This document shows positions 35,727 to 45,645 of a stretch of DNA of 64,000 bases, piece by piece. The first letter of the stretch is position 1. Every line of letters starts with the position of its first letter. This DNA is from an uncultured Collinsella sp. (GTDB taxonomy: Bacteria; Actinomycetota; Coriobacteriia; Coriobacteriales; Coriobacteriaceae): positions 1-64,000 of the forward strand of contig URPK01000011.1 in assembly GCA_900549715.1 (NCBI GenBank). The letters run 5' to 3'. Position numbers and translations under genes: made by a program. The notes under the pieces are model-generated. The model did not search any database and was not told the origin of the DNA. It saw only the letters and a list, made by a program, of their open reading frames with translations.

Positions 35727-37004
35727 CTAATCGAGTCCGGAGAAAGAAGGATAGGCGCTCTCGCCGTGCTGACTCGCATCCAGGCCCAGCGCCTCGTCGG
35801 CCTCGTCCACGCGCAGGCTACCGTGGAACAGCGCCTTGACCACCGCGGCGATCACCAAGTCGAGCACCAGCACAATAGCGACCGTCACCACAATGCCTAA
35901 GATCTGCGAGATGAGCAGTGACACGTCGCCCGTGTAGAACAGGCCGCCCTTACCGGTCCACGAAAGCTCCGGCACGCAGAACAGGCCCGTGAGCACGCCG
36001 CCCAAAATGCCGCCGATGCCGTGGCAACCGAACGCGTCGAGCGCATCGTCGTAGCCGAACTTGGTCTTAAGATGGCTGATGGCCAGGTAGCAGACGGGCG
36101 ATACGATCAGGCCCATAACCAGCGCCGCCCACGGCTCGACAAAGCCCGCGCCCGGCGTGACCACCACAAGGCCCGCGACCAGACCGGTGCTGGCACCCAC
36201 CAGCGTGGGGCGACCGGTGTGCACGCGCTCGACGGCAAGCCATGAGACCATGCCCGCCGCGCTGGCCGTCACGGTGTTGAGGATGGCGAGCGCCGCCACG
36301 GCGTCGGCCTTAAACTCGCTGCCGCCGTTAAATCCAAACCAGCCAAACCAAAGCAGGCCGGCGCCCAGTGCTACAAACGGCACGTTATGCGGACGATAGC
36401 TCACCATGCCAAAGCCGCGACGACGGCCGAGCATTAAGCAGAGAATCAGGCCCGTAAGACCGGACGAAATGTGCACCACGTCGCCGCCGGCAAAGTCGAG
36501 CGCTCCGATGATGTCGCCGATAAAGGAGCCATCGCCTCCCCAAACCATGTGGGCGAGCGGCGCGTAAACCACGAGCAGCCAAATGCCCAGGAAAGCCGTC
36601 ATGACACCAAACTTAACGCGGCCGGCCAGGCTGCCCGTGACGATAGCGGCGGTGATCATGGCAAACGCCATCTGGAAGGCGATGTTGATGATCTGAGGAT
36701 AGACGGCACCGTCCGCGGCATTGCCCTCGGCCGCCTGCAGCACCTGGTTGAGCACCGGTAGGCACAGCAACTGGTCAAGGCCTCCAATAAACGGACTGGA
36801 GCCGTCGCCGCCGTAGGCCAGCGACCAGCCGGCAACAATCCACAGCACACCAACTAGGCCAATGGCGCCAAAGCACATAAGCATGGTGTTGATGACATTT
36901 TTGCGCCTGGACAGGCCTCCATAGAAAAACGCCAGCCCCGGTGTCATTAAAAACACGAGCATGGTGCAGATGAGCATAAACGTTGTCGATCCCGTATCGT
37001 ACAT
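35727..37004 (-). CDS. amt: Ammonium transporter
   Basis: 425-residue, 11-helix channel for ammonium. Family marks: TPGLAFFYGGLSRRKN, NGG-like GFNGGSEFKADAVAA, VVHISSGLTGLIL and DAFGCHGIGGILGGVLTGLF, including both pore histidines. Start 37004 (MYDTGSTTFML) follows GGGGGAG. The gene downstream is its P-II partner, giving the standard amt-glnK nitrogen unit. Two direct copies of GGAAACGGTGCCG/GGAAACGGCACGG at 37107-37139 in the upstream gap could be regulator sites. Confidence 0.96.
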   Translation of the reverse strand: MYDTGSTTFMLICTMLVFLMTPGLAFFYGGLSRRKNVINTMLMCFGAIGLVGVLWIVAGWSLAYGGDGSSPFIGGLDQLLCLPVLNQVLQAAEGNAADGAVYPQIINIAFQMAFAMITAAIVTGSLAGRVKFGVMTAFLGIWLLVVYAPLAHMVWGGDGSFIGDIIGALDFAGGDVVHISSGLTGLILCLMLGRRRGFGMVSYRPHNVPFVALGAGLLWFGWFGFNGGSEFKADAVAALAILNTVTASAAGMVSWLAVERVHTGRPTLVGASTGLVAGLVVVTPGAGFVEPWAALVMGLIVSPVCYLAISHLKTKFGYDDALDAFGCHGIGGILGGVLTGLFCVPELSWTGKGGLFYTGDVSLLISQILGIVVTVAIVLVLDLVIAAVVKALFHGSLRVDEADEALGLDASQHGESAYPSFSGLD

Positions 37005-37202
37005 TCGCTCCCCCTTGGTCGCATGAACGTTGTCGGCGCCCATAGTGCGGCCGAGGGCCAACTGGTGTAGACCAGATACGGCGTTGTTAAACGCTGCGTT
37101 GTCGAATGGAAACGGTGCCGCAATCTTGGAAACGGCACGGCAACGGGCGCGAAACGAACGGGAAATACGCGAGCAAGGAAGCCGTGAGCGCGCCCGTCCC
37201 GG

Positions 37203-38222
37203 CTAGCGGCGGAACAGCTCGCGGGCTCGGTCGCGGAGGCCGGTAGCTCGGATGACGCCCTCGTAGCGATTGATGCGCAGACGCGGGAAGGCGTTAAAGA
37301 AGCGCAGGTCGCGACGGCTGAGCGAAACGCTCGGCACCGGACGGCTCATGCGCTTGCCGGCAAGGCGACGACTGAGTGACGGACGCGGCATGCTCGGCGC
37401 GGCATCGGCCACGCGGCGGGCAGCGAGTGCCAGGCCGCGAGCACCATCCGCGATAAACGTCGGCATCGAAGCCTTCTCGCGCAGGGCATCGAGCGCCGCG
37501 TCGCCCAGCTCGGCCAGCCAAGCGTTAACGGCGCGACCGCGGATATGCGTCTGCGCCACCGAGTCGATCGCCGAATCGGGAATACGTTCGAGCATAGAGT
37601 CGGAGGCGTCGGCGAGCGACTCATTGATGCGGTCGGCAAGGTCGGCCCGGACGCGCTCCAGCTGATCAGACAGACGCCGCCAGCTCGCCAACGAGCACAC
37701 CGCGTCGACCATCATCGCGACCGCGACGATAAAGGCGGACAGCCGCACAATCAGCACCGGCAGATGGCCAAGCAGCCCCAGCAATGCCGGCTCCACTAAA
37801 CGGCAAATGCACAGTGCACCCAGGCCAAACGCGCAGGCCCAGTACAGGCAGATGCGTCCGTGCAGGTTAAACGGCAGATGCGAGTAATCCCAAAACCGGG
37901 CACCCGTCGTTTTTTCCAACAGCACGCCCACGCTATATTCGATCACGCTGCATACGAGCGCGGCAGCGACAAACTGGCTCGAGGCGTCTGGGATTCCACG
38001 CAGCAGCAACCAGCACGCAATGCCGCCCGCACCGTAGATGGGACAACACGGCCCTAGCAAAAAGCCGCTGTTGGCAAAGCGTCCGTGGTTGAGCATGGCG
38101 CAGACTGTCGACTCCCATACCCAGCCGCAAAAACCGTAGAAGGCAAACGAGAGTACCAGCGCCGAGAGCGGACAGGCGGCAAGCGTCGCGCCGTCAAATG
38201 CCATGTCGATCGCGGTTCCCAC
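37203..38222 (-). CDS. CmpB-like membrane protein (putative ABC transporter permease type IV)
   Basis: 339 residues. The N-terminal half is a four-to-five helix membrane domain with FYGFCGWVWESTVCAM, SGFLLGPCCPIYGAGG and FNLHGRICLYWA, the motifs of the CmpB family (PF06541). The C-terminal half is cytoplasmic, helical and Ala/Arg-rich. Function unknown; in other genomes it is often next to HD-domain genes, as here. Start is GTG at 38222, with GAGGAG ten bases upstream, 3 nt after the HD gene stop; an internal ATG is possible. Confidence 0.85.
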   Translation of the reverse strand: MGTAIDMAFDGATLAACPLSALVLSFAFYGFCGWVWESTVCAMLNHGRFANSGFLLGPCCPIYGAGGIACWLLLRGIPDASSQFVAAALVCSVIEYSVGVLLEKTTGARFWDYSHLPFNLHGRICLYWACAFGLGALCICRLVEPALLGLLGHLPVLIVRLSAFIVAVAMMVDAVCSLASWRRLSDQLERVRADLADRINESLADASDSMLERIPDSAIDSVAQTHIRGRAVNAWLAELGDAALDALREKASMPTFIADGARGLALAARRVADAAPSMPRPSLSRRLAGKRMSRPVPSVSLSRRDLRFFNAFPRLRINRYEGVIRATGLRDRARELFRR

Positions 38223-38225
38223 CGT

Positions 38226-38783
38226 CTACCCACTCCTCTTTTCGTTCGATTCTTTGCTCGAGCCGTCACTCGGGCCCTCGTTCAAATCGTTCGCGCCGCC
38301 TTTGCGCGGCAGACGGCCGGCAATCGTCTCGCGCAGTGCGCACCATTTATCCGCCAGGCACACAATCCATGCCTCACGACACGTCGGCGGCACCGGTACC
38401 AGCGGAAACATATGCCGTACGATAATATTCCGCTCGCGCGGCGTCAGCTCAAAATCTTCCTCCGCACGCGCCAAGGCAAAAAACGGGTGACGAAAGCCAT
38501 GCAGTCGATGGCTTGGGTCGGGATCGTGCCAGTCATAGAGAAAGTAATCGTGCAGCAGGGCCCCGCGCAGCAGCGATAAGCGGTCGACGGAGATACCGAC
38601 GCGGCCCAGGCGCTCGGCAAAGGACAGACTTGCCCGCGCTACCGAGGTCACATGCGTATAGACCGTCACATCGCCATGTTGGATAAACTCATGCATCAGG
38701 TCCAAGCGGCCCGCCTGGGCAAGCTGACGGGCGGCATCGTCGACCTCGCGCGCGATTTTCTCGGCACGAACGGTATCGGACAT
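38226..38783 (-). CDS. HD-domain phosphohydrolase
   Basis: 185 residues. HD signature at GALLHDYFLYDWHD and upstream His (VTVYTHVTSVAR), with R-H-P (HGFRHPFFAL) and a late Asp (CLADKW) completing the set of metal ligands. Likely acts on nucleotides or another phosphoester. Directly precedes the CmpB-like gene by 3 nt and is probably co-transcribed. Confidence 0.88.
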   Translation of the reverse strand: MSDTVRAEKIAREVDDAARQLAQAGRLDLMHEFIQHGDVTVYTHVTSVARASLSFAERLGRVGISVDRLSLLRGALLHDYFLYDWHDPDPSHRLHGFRHPFFALARAEEDFELTPRERNIIVRHMFPLVPVPPTCREAWIVCLADKWCALRETIAGRLPRKGGANDLNEGPSDGSSKESNEKRSG

Positions 38784-39011
38784 GCGGCCTCCTTCCGGCG
38801 GCGCTCGGCGGCAAGCCGCGGCCTGCGCGCAATGAATAAAATCATCATCGAATTTACCAGTATGGCATCGGACAAAACGTTTTGCCCCACCAGTTGGCGA
38901 ATTACCGCGCCGCCGTCACATATCAAACGCCAAAATGTGCGAGACTGTCTTGTGCAATTGTGCCGGCCGAGGGAGTGCCGGCGCACGATTCGCATGGAGT
39001 AACCCACAACG
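38784..39011. promoter_or_regulatory. Divergent promoter region of HD and DXS-like genes
   Basis: 228 nt, containing a perfect palindrome CAAAACGTTTTG (38874-38885). No clear sigma boxes were assigned. Confidence 0.4.
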
Positions 39012-40793
39012 ATGCTGCTTACGCAAACGACAACGCCCGAGGACGTCAAGGCTCTCGATCGCGCCGAGCTTCCGCTGCTCTGCGGCGAGATCCGCCACGC
39101 CATCCTCGAAAGCTCCGCCGCCGTCGGCGGGCACGTTGCCCCCAACCTGGGCGTCGTTGAGCTTACGGTTGCGCTCCATCGCGTGTTTAACTCCCCCATC
39201 GACAAGATTGTCTTTGATGTTTCGCACCAGACCTACGCCCACAAGGCGCTGACTGGGCGCGCGTACACTTATATCGACCCGGCACGCTACGGCGAGGCCT
39301 CTGGTTTTGCCAATCCTGACGAGTCCGAGCACGACCTGTTCGCCATGGGCCACACCTCCACGTCGGTGAGCCTGGGCTGCGGCTTGGCGCACGCTCGTGA
39401 CCTGGCGGGCGATGCGTACAACGTCATCACCATCATTGGCGACGGTTCGCTTTCGGGCGGTCTGGCGTTTGAGGGCTTTAACAATGCCGCCGAGCTCGAC
39501 AGCAACCTGATCATCATCGTCAACGATAACGACCAGTCCATCGCCGAAAACCACGGTGGCCTGTATCGCAATCTGGCCGAGCTACGCGCCAGCAACGGCA
39601 CCTGTGAGCGCAACGTTTTCCGCGCGATGGGGCTCGACTACTGCTATCTGGACACCGGCAACGATGTGTTGGCCCTGGTCGACACGCTGCAGGAGCTGCG
39701 CGATATCGATCATCCCATCGTGCTGCACGTCTCCACCGCAAAGGGCAAGGGCTTTGAGCCAGCCCAGAGCGACCCCGAGCGCTGGCATCATGTGGGTCCG
39801 TTTGACATGGCGACTGGGCGCAAGCTCTGCCCGGGCCATCCGAGCGAGCCTGCGCCGCGCACCTATGCCGACATTACGGGCGAGGCGCTCAGCGCCGCCA
39901 TCGAGCACGATCCGCAGGTCGTGGGCATCACGGCCGCCACGCCCTACATCATGGGCTTTACACCCGAGCTTCGCGCCGCCGCCGGCAAACAGTTCGTCGA
40001 TGTGGGCATTGCCGAGGAGCACGCCGTGACCTTTGCCACCGCGCTTGCGCGCTCGGGTGCCAAGCCAGTCTTTGGTGTGTACGGCACGTTTTTGCAGCGC
40101 GCCTACGACGAGCTGTGGCACGACCTGTGCCTCAACGATGTCCCCGCAACCATCCTGGTGTTTGGCGCATCGATCTTTGGCACCACATCCGAGACGCATC
40201 TTTCGTTCTTTGATATTTCTATGCTGGGCGCTCTCCCCAATATGCGTTACCTGGCGCCTTCCTGCATGGAGGAATACCTATCCATGCTGAGCTGGTCGCT
40301 CGACCACCGCGAGCATCCCGTGGCGATTCGCGTGCCGGGCATTGGCTTGGTAAGCCGCCCCGATCTTGCGCCCGCCGAAGACACCGACTATAGCGTCGTT
40401 CGCTACAACGTGGTACGCCAGGGACGCGACGTGGCCGTGCTCGCGCTTGGCGATTTCTTTGAGCTGGGCGAGCGCGTGACAAACCGCTTGGCCGCCGAGT
40501 ACGGTATCGAGGCCACACTCGTCAACCCGCGCTTTGCAACCGAGCTCGACCGCGAGTTCCTCGACAGCCTTGCCGCCGAGCACCGCGTTGTCGTCACCCT
40601 CGAGGACGGCGTCTTGGACGGCGGCTGGGGCGAGCGTGTGGCGTGTTACCTGGCCTGCACGCCCGTGCGCACGCGCACCTTCGGCATCGCCAAGGGCTTC
40701 CCCGACCGCTACGACCCCAACGAACTGCTCGCTCAGAACGGCATGACGGCCGAGAACATGGCCGTCGAAGCCGTAAGGCTACTTAACGAGTAA
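39012..40793 (+). CDS. dxs: 1-deoxy-D-xylulose-5-phosphate synthase-like protein
   Basis: 593 residues, transketolase-type. It has FDVSHQTYAHKALTGRAY (cf. WDVGHQAYPHKILTGR), the thiamine-diphosphate motif GDGSLSGGLAFEGFNNA, FVDVGIAEEHAVTFATALA, GVYGTFLQRAYDELWHDLCL and a C-terminal transketolase fold. DXS condenses pyruvate and glyceraldehyde-3-phosphate, feeding isoprenoid, thiamine and pyridoxal synthesis. The sequence departs from canonical DXS at several places: it lacks the usual long N-terminus (typical enzymes are 620-640 residues), and the segment AENHGGLYRNLAELRASNG replaces the SPNVGALS region. A paralog with a shifted substrate is possible. Start at 39012 has GGAGT upstream with long spacing. 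Confidence 0.78.
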   Translation: MLLTQTTTPEDVKALDRAELPLLCGEIRHAILESSAAVGGHVAPNLGVVELTVALHRVFNSPIDKIVFDVSHQTYAHKALTGRAYTYIDPARYGEASGFANPDESEHDLFAMGHTSTSVSLGCGLAHARDLAGDAYNVITIIGDGSLSGGLAFEGFNNAAELDSNLIIIVNDNDQSIAENHGGLYRNLAELRASNGTCERNVFRAMGLDYCYLDTGNDVLALVDTLQELRDIDHPIVLHVSTAKGKGFEPAQSDPERWHHVGPFDMATGRKLCPGHPSEPAPRTYADITGEALSAAIEHDPQVVGITAATPYIMGFTPELRAAAGKQFVDVGIAEEHAVTFATALARSGAKPVFGVYGTFLQRAYDELWHDLCLNDVPATILVFGASIFGTTSETHLSFFDISMLGALPNMRYLAPSCMEEYLSMLSWSLDHREHPVAIRVPGIGLVSRPDLAPAEDTDYSVVRYNVVRQGRDVAVLALGDFFELGERVTNRLAAEYGIEATLVNPRFATELDREFLDSLAAEHRVVVTLEDGVLDGGWGERVACYLACTPVRTRTFGIAKGFPDRYDPNELLAQNGMTAENMAVEAVRLLNE

Positions 40794-40832
40794 AAACCTC
40801 CGCAAGGGAAGCACCCCTGCGGAGGTTTTTAT
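40793..40832 (+). terminator. DXS-like gene terminator
   Basis: AAAACCTCCGCAAGGG pairs with CCCCTGCGGAGGTTTT, followed by TATTTTC. Strong intrinsic terminator. Confidence 0.92.
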
Positions 40833-40845
40833 TTTCGCGGCGCGA

Positions 40846-41068
40846 TTGTCTCAATCTGTAACATCTAGGGCCCGAATTCCCGTCTAACTGTTACAGATCT
40901 AGATAAGACGTCTTAGTCCCAAACCTTTGTCTCGATCTGTAACAGATAGAGACCTTTTGGCCGTCTACCTGTTACAGATCGAGACATTCGAATTCCCCTG
41001 AAGAGAAAATCTCAATCTGTAACAGTTACTCGGCAAAAATGGCTGCAGATGTTACAGATCGAGACAAA
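40846..41068. repeat. Array of three inverted-repeat units with 25-nt variable spacers
   Basis: Six half-sites alternate in orientation. Left arms TTGTCTCRATCTGTAACA at 40846, 40927 and 41007 (the third starts AAATCTC). Right arms TGTTACAGATCGAGACAA (with changes) at 40889, 40970 and 41050. The spacer between left and right arms is exactly 25 nt in all three units, with unrelated sequences. Between units there are 20 nt (40907-40926) and about 20 nt. Start-to-start steps are 43, 38, 43, 37 and 43 nt. No open frame; lies between a terminator and the amino-acid ABC operon. Confidence 0.9.
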
Positions 41069-41098
41069 ACAGCAAGGCATGCCGCTGCATCGGCCAGA

Positions 41099-41133
41099 AC
41101 CGCCACAAAGGTGCCTGTCCCTTTATGGTAGGT
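41099..41133. repeat. CCTGTCCC-loop hairpin repeat, short type (copy E)
   Basis: ACCGCCACAAAG (41099-41110), loop GTGCCTGTCC, CTTTATGGTAGGT (41121-41133); three to four stem mismatches. Close in sequence to the copy after lgt. Confidence 0.75.
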
Positions 41134-41175
41134 AGAATAACCCATAAGGTAAGTATGTTTCTGAGTTATTTCGTG

Positions 41176-41205
41176 TTGACCCATTTGAGCGGGATGGGGT
41201 ATAAC
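41176..41205 (+). promoter_or_regulatory. Promoter of the amino-acid ABC operon
   Basis: TTGACC (41176-41181), an 18-nt spacer, TATAAC (41200-41205), 43 nt before the ATG. Good sigma-70-like match. Confidence 0.7.
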
Positions 41206-41248
41206 TCTACTCAACCGCTAGGGATTTTATTGAGAAAGGTGTTCTCCT

Positions 41249-42244
41249 ATGAGCAAGAACCTCTCCCAGCAGGTCGTTCTCGACCGCCGCGGCTTCGTTG
41301 CCGCCACCTTCGCAACCGTCGCCGGCCTTGGTCTTGCCGGCTGCTCTGACACCAGTGCCGAGGCTGACAAGGGTTCCGCCGCTGGCTCCTCCAAGAGCTC
41401 CGAAGATACCGAGGCTTCCACCACGCTCGACGCCAAGGCATTCGACAAGCTCGTCGACAACGGCCCCAAGGCCGATGACGATGTCATCGCCGCCAGCACC
41501 TGGGCCACGGCCGTCAAGGACGCCGGCGTCTTTAAGATCGGTGGCGTTCAGACCTCCACGCTCTTCTCCCTCCTCAACGAGAAGGACGGTCAGACCCGCG
41601 GCTTCGACGCCGGCATCGCACAGCTCCTGTCCAACTACATTCTGGGCGAGAACAAGGTCGAGATCACCCAGGTGACCTCGGACACGCGCGAGTCCGTCCT
41701 GCAGAACGGCCAGGTCGACGCCGTCTTTGCCACCTACACCATCACCGATGAGCGCAAGAAGCTCGTCTCCTTCGCCGGCCCCTACTACTACACCCAGCAG
41801 GCTATCCTGGTGCTCACCGATAACGACGACATCAAGGGCGTCGACGACCTGGCCGATAAGAACGTCGCCGTCCAGTCCGGCTCCAACGGCCCCGCCATCC
41901 TGGAGGAGTTTGCCCCCAAGGCCAGCCAGCAGGAGTTCAAGACCGACGAGGAGGCACGTCAGGCACTCCAGCAGGGCCGCGTCGATGCCTACGTCATCGA
42001 CAACAACATGCAGCAGAGCGCCCTGGTCCGCGAGCCCGGCAAGTACAAGATTGCCGGCAAGCCCTTCGGCAGCAAGGAGCCCTACGGCATCGGCCTGCCG
42101 CTCGATTCCGACGGTGTCGCCTTTGTCAACGACTTCCTTAAGAAGATCGAGGATGACGGCACCTGGACCGAGCTGTGGCAGATCTGCATTGGTGACCGTA
42201 CGGGCGACACCAATGTTCCCGAGCTGCCCGAGATCGGCGCCTAG
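41249..42244 (+). CDS. Polar amino-acid ABC transporter substrate-binding lipoprotein
   Basis: 331 residues. Signal with twin arginine (DRRGFVAATF) and lipobox LGLAGC with the acylated Cys at 32, then an Ala/Ser-rich linker and a PBPb-type binding domain (GVFKIGGVQTSTLFSLLNEKDGQTRGFDAGIAQLL ... DAVFATYTITDERKKLVSFAGPYYYTQQAILV). The FDAGIA, YTITDER and PYYYTQQ segments fit the glutamate/glutamine-binding subclass. Exported, lipidated by Lgt, and delivers substrate to the permeases just downstream. GAGAAAGGTG lies upstream of the ATG. Confidence 0.93.
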   Translation: MSKNLSQQVVLDRRGFVAATFATVAGLGLAGCSDTSAEADKGSAAGSSKSSEDTEASTTLDAKAFDKLVDNGPKADDDVIAASTWATAVKDAGVFKIGGVQTSTLFSLLNEKDGQTRGFDAGIAQLLSNYILGENKVEITQVTSDTRESVLQNGQVDAVFATYTITDERKKLVSFAGPYYYTQQAILVLTDNDDIKGVDDLADKNVAVQSGSNGPAILEEFAPKASQQEFKTDEEARQALQQGRVDAYVIDNNMQQSALVREPGKYKIAGKPFGSKEPYGIGLPLDSDGVAFVNDFLKKIEDDGTWTELWQICIGDRTGDTNVPELPEIGA

Positions 42245-42332
42245 GCAGCGAGCCTAGTAACGGCCGCTACGAAACCATATGGAAACGCACGATGCGCTTT
42301 ATTGCGCTAAACTGTTTCCTCACTGAGTTGTC

Positions 42333-42365
42333 GGGGCTTCCGTACACACGGGGGCCCCTTTCCTT
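42333..42365 (+). terminator. Attenuator-like hairpin between binding protein and permease genes
   Basis: GGGGCTTCCGT-ACAC-ACGGGGGCCCC (42333-42358), followed by TTTCCTT. Partial termination here would give more binding protein than permease, a common pattern. Confidence 0.6.
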
Positions 42366-42382
42366 ACCGGCGGGAGGTCCGC

Positions 42383-43042
42383 ATGAGTCTCTCCGAGCTC
42401 TGGTCGCTCTATGGCCAGAACTATATCGACGCGCTGCTGGCAACCTGGGGCATGACGCTTGAGTCGTTTGCCATCGCCATGGTGCTGGCCGTCGCCGTCA
42501 CCGTGATGCGCGTGTCGCCGCTCAAGCCGCTGCGCGTCTTTGGCGACCTGTATGTCCAGGTCTTCCGTAACATCCCCGGCATCGCGCTGCTCATTATCGT
42601 CGTCTACGCGCTGCCGCCGCTCAAGGTCGTCCTGCCCTACCGCACCTGCGTCATCGTCGCCACAGTGCTCTTGGGTTCTGCCTTTGGCTCCGAGAACTTT
42701 ATGAGCGGCATCAACACCGTCGGTGTCGGTCAGGTGGAAGCCGCCCGCTCGCTGGGCATGAGCTTCAGCCGTATCCTCGCCAAGATCGTGATTCCGCAGG
42801 CGCTGCGCTCGAGCGTGCTGCCCATGACCAACCTCTTTATCGCCGTCATGCTCACCACCGCGCTCGGCAGTCAGGTGCCGCTTAAACCGCAGGAGCTCAC
42901 CGGCGTGGTGAGCTACATCAACACGCGCTCGCTCGGCGGCGTCGCCGCGTTCTTTATCTCGGCGCTCGGCTACCTGGGCACGGCCTTTGTGGTGAGCCAC
43001 ATTGGCAACTATATCGATAAGAAGGTGAGGATCCTCCGATGA
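42383..43042 (+). CDS. Amino-acid ABC transporter permease (HisM/GluC type)
   Basis: 219 residues, five predicted helices, with the EAA loop EAARSLGMSFSRILAKIVIPQALR that contacts the ATPase. GGGAGG before the ATG. It overlaps the next permease gene by four bases (ATGA), so they are translationally coupled and form a heterodimer. Confidence 0.93.
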   Translation: MSLSELWSLYGQNYIDALLATWGMTLESFAIAMVLAVAVTVMRVSPLKPLRVFGDLYVQVFRNIPGIALLIIVVYALPPLKVVLPYRTCVIVATVLLGSAFGSENFMSGINTVGVGQVEAARSLGMSFSRILAKIVIPQALRSSVLPMTNLFIAVMLTTALGSQVPLKPQELTGVVSYINTRSLGGVAAFFISALGYLGTAFVVSHIGNYIDKKVRILR

Positions 43043-43872
43043 GCAAGCACTCCACCTCCGCGCTCACCATGCGCGATGCGCTCTACGAGGCTCCCGGCCC
43101 CAAGATGCGCGCCAAGATTCGCGTCGGCACCGCCATCTCACTTGTTGCCGTGGCCGCGCTCATCGCTCTGGTACTGCAGCGCTTTTATGTGACCGGTCAG
43201 CTTTCGGTCCACTATTGGTATTTCTTTACGCACCTCACTACCTGGAAGTTCTTACTTGCCGGCTTTGAGGGCACCGTTAAAGTCGCGCTCACCGCCGGCG
43301 CCATCGCGCTGGTGCTTGGCCTGGCCCTTATGCTCGGCCGTACGAGCGACATTAGGCCGCTGCAACTGGTCTGCCGCGTGCTCACCGATTTCTTCCGCGG
43401 CGTGCCGAGCCTGCTGTTCATCTACTTCTTCTTTTTGGTGCTGCCCCAGTACAAGATCGCGCTGCCGTCGTTTTGGATGCTCACGCTTCCCGTCGCGCTC
43501 GCTGCAGCCGGCGTACTTGCCGAGATCTTCCGCGCCGGCGTCAACGCCGTGCCGCGCGGTCAGGTCGAGGCAGCCCAGGCGCTCGGTCTCTCCAAGGCCA
43601 AAATCACCTTTAAAATCGTATTGCCCCAGGCGATTCGGTTTATCATTCCGTCGTTGATTTCGCAGCTTGTGGTCGTAGTCAAGGACACCACCGTCGCCTA
43701 TGTCGTGAGCTACCCCGACCTCATGCAAAATGCCCGCGTGCTCATTACCAACTACGACGCCCTCGTGTCGGTCTACCTGGTTATCGCGGTCATCTACATC
43801 CTCATCAACATCGCGATCAACAAGGCCGCTGTCTACGTTTCGCACAAGACCGGCGCGACCATCATCCGCTAA
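43039..43872 (+). CDS. Amino-acid ABC transporter permease (second subunit)
   Basis: 277 residues, with about 60 extra N-terminal residues including an additional helix, then the BPD_transp_1 domain; EAA loop VEAAQALGLSKAKITFKIVLPQAIR. It follows the other permease with a 4-nt overlap and is probably the GluD-like partner. Confidence 0.93.
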   Translation: MSKHSTSALTMRDALYEAPGPKMRAKIRVGTAISLVAVAALIALVLQRFYVTGQLSVHYWYFFTHLTTWKFLLAGFEGTVKVALTAGAIALVLGLALMLGRTSDIRPLQLVCRVLTDFFRGVPSLLFIYFFFLVLPQYKIALPSFWMLTLPVALAAAGVLAEIFRAGVNAVPRGQVEAAQALGLSKAKITFKIVLPQAIRFIIPSLISQLVVVVKDTTVAYVVSYPDLMQNARVLITNYDALVSVYLVIAVIYILINIAINKAAVYVSHKTGATIIR

Positions 43873-43908
43873 CGCTTTACCATTTCGAGTCATAAGGAGC
43901 CGAGCACC

Positions 43909-44673
<765 letters not shown>

Positions 44674-44725
44674 CCCAATTGCCATATCTGCTCGCCATGA
44701 CCATCCAAACTCGAAAGCAACACCT

Positions 44726-45535
44726 ATGATCGGAACTCACACTTCATCGTCATACACCCCGCACGTCGACGTCGATCCCGCCGACCGCCCGCTCATCCTC
44801 GTCGCACCGCGCTGGGAAGAGGCGAAGCCGTTTTTAAGCGAGACGCTCTCCCCCAACGAGGAAATCGCAAGTGTCTTTGTCGATGCCATCCTTGCCGCCG
44901 GCGGCCTGCCGCTGCAGATGTCCATCACCGAGGACATTGAGGTCATCCGCCATTACGTCGATATCGCCGACGGTATCGCTATTCCCGGCGGCCCGGATGT
45001 CAACCCCAAACGCTGGGGCGATGATCGACCCTACGACCCCACCCTCTGCTGCGAAATCCGCGATAGCTTTGAGTTTAAGCTGGTCGGCGAGGTGCTCCGC
45101 GCCAAAAAGCCGCTCTTTACCACCTGCCGTGGCACGCAGTTGCTCAACGTCGCCACTGGCGGCACCCTGTGCATGGACGTGCCGAGCCTGGGCGCTCGCG
45201 AGGGCCGCACGCAGTGGCGCCATACCCACGTGCTCAACGACCCCGTGCATCCCGTCGAGGTCGTGCCGGGCTCGCTGCTCGACCGCGCGGTTGGCGGACA
45301 CAGGCTGATCCAAACCAACTCCGCACACCACTGCTGCGTCGATCGTCTGGGTAAGAGCACGCGTTTGGTCGCCAAGGCAACCGACGGCGTTCCCGAGTGC
45401 ATCGAGGTCGAAGGCCAGCCGTTCTGCTTGGGCGTGCAATGGCATCCCGAGTACACGTGGAAGACGCTCGAAACCGACTTTAACCTGTGGAAGTCGTTTG
45501 TCGAAGCAGCGGCCAAGGTAAAGCAGGCCCGCTAG
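44726..45535 (+). CDS. Class I glutamine amidotransferase-like gamma-glutamyl hydrolase (peptidase C26)
   Basis: 269 residues, PuuD-like. Nucleophile C134 in TTCRGTQLLNV, H240 and E242 in VQWHPEY. PuuD-type enzymes cleave gamma-glutamyl bonds, for example gamma-glutamyl-GABA, releasing glutamate. Being 52 nt after the ATPase gene with no terminator between, it probably processes what the ABC system imports. Start at 44726 has only a weak GAAAG site. Confidence 0.88.
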   Translation: MIGTHTSSSYTPHVDVDPADRPLILVAPRWEEAKPFLSETLSPNEEIASVFVDAILAAGGLPLQMSITEDIEVIRHYVDIADGIAIPGGPDVNPKRWGDDRPYDPTLCCEIRDSFEFKLVGEVLRAKKPLFTTCRGTQLLNVATGGTLCMDVPSLGAREGRTQWRHTHVLNDPVHPVEVVPGSLLDRAVGGHRLIQTNSAHHCCVDRLGKSTRLVAKATDGVPECIEVEGQPFCLGVQWHPEYTWKTLETDFNLWKSFVEAAAKVKQAR

Positions 45536-45569
45536 CTCGCGAACCACTCAGGTTAAAGCCTCCTAAGCC

Positions 45570-45606
45570 GGGGGGGGCGGACACCAGCTACGGTGCCCGC
45601 CCCCCT
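45570..45606 (+). terminator. Terminator of the ABC/C26 operon
   Basis: GGGGGGCGGACACC pairs with GGTG-CCCGCCCCCC; followed by TGTATTTG. Contains a G8 tract (45570-45577). Confidence 0.8.
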
Positions 45607-45645
45607 GTATTTGATATGCTCGGTATGATTATCCCTCACAAACAA

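Noticed and set aside
40846..41068. CRISPR array
   Set aside because: Repeats alternate in orientation, there are only three units, and no cas genes are nearby.
45570..45577. G8 tract as another phase-variable site
   Set aside because: It is in the terminator stem beyond the C26 gene, outside any reading frame.
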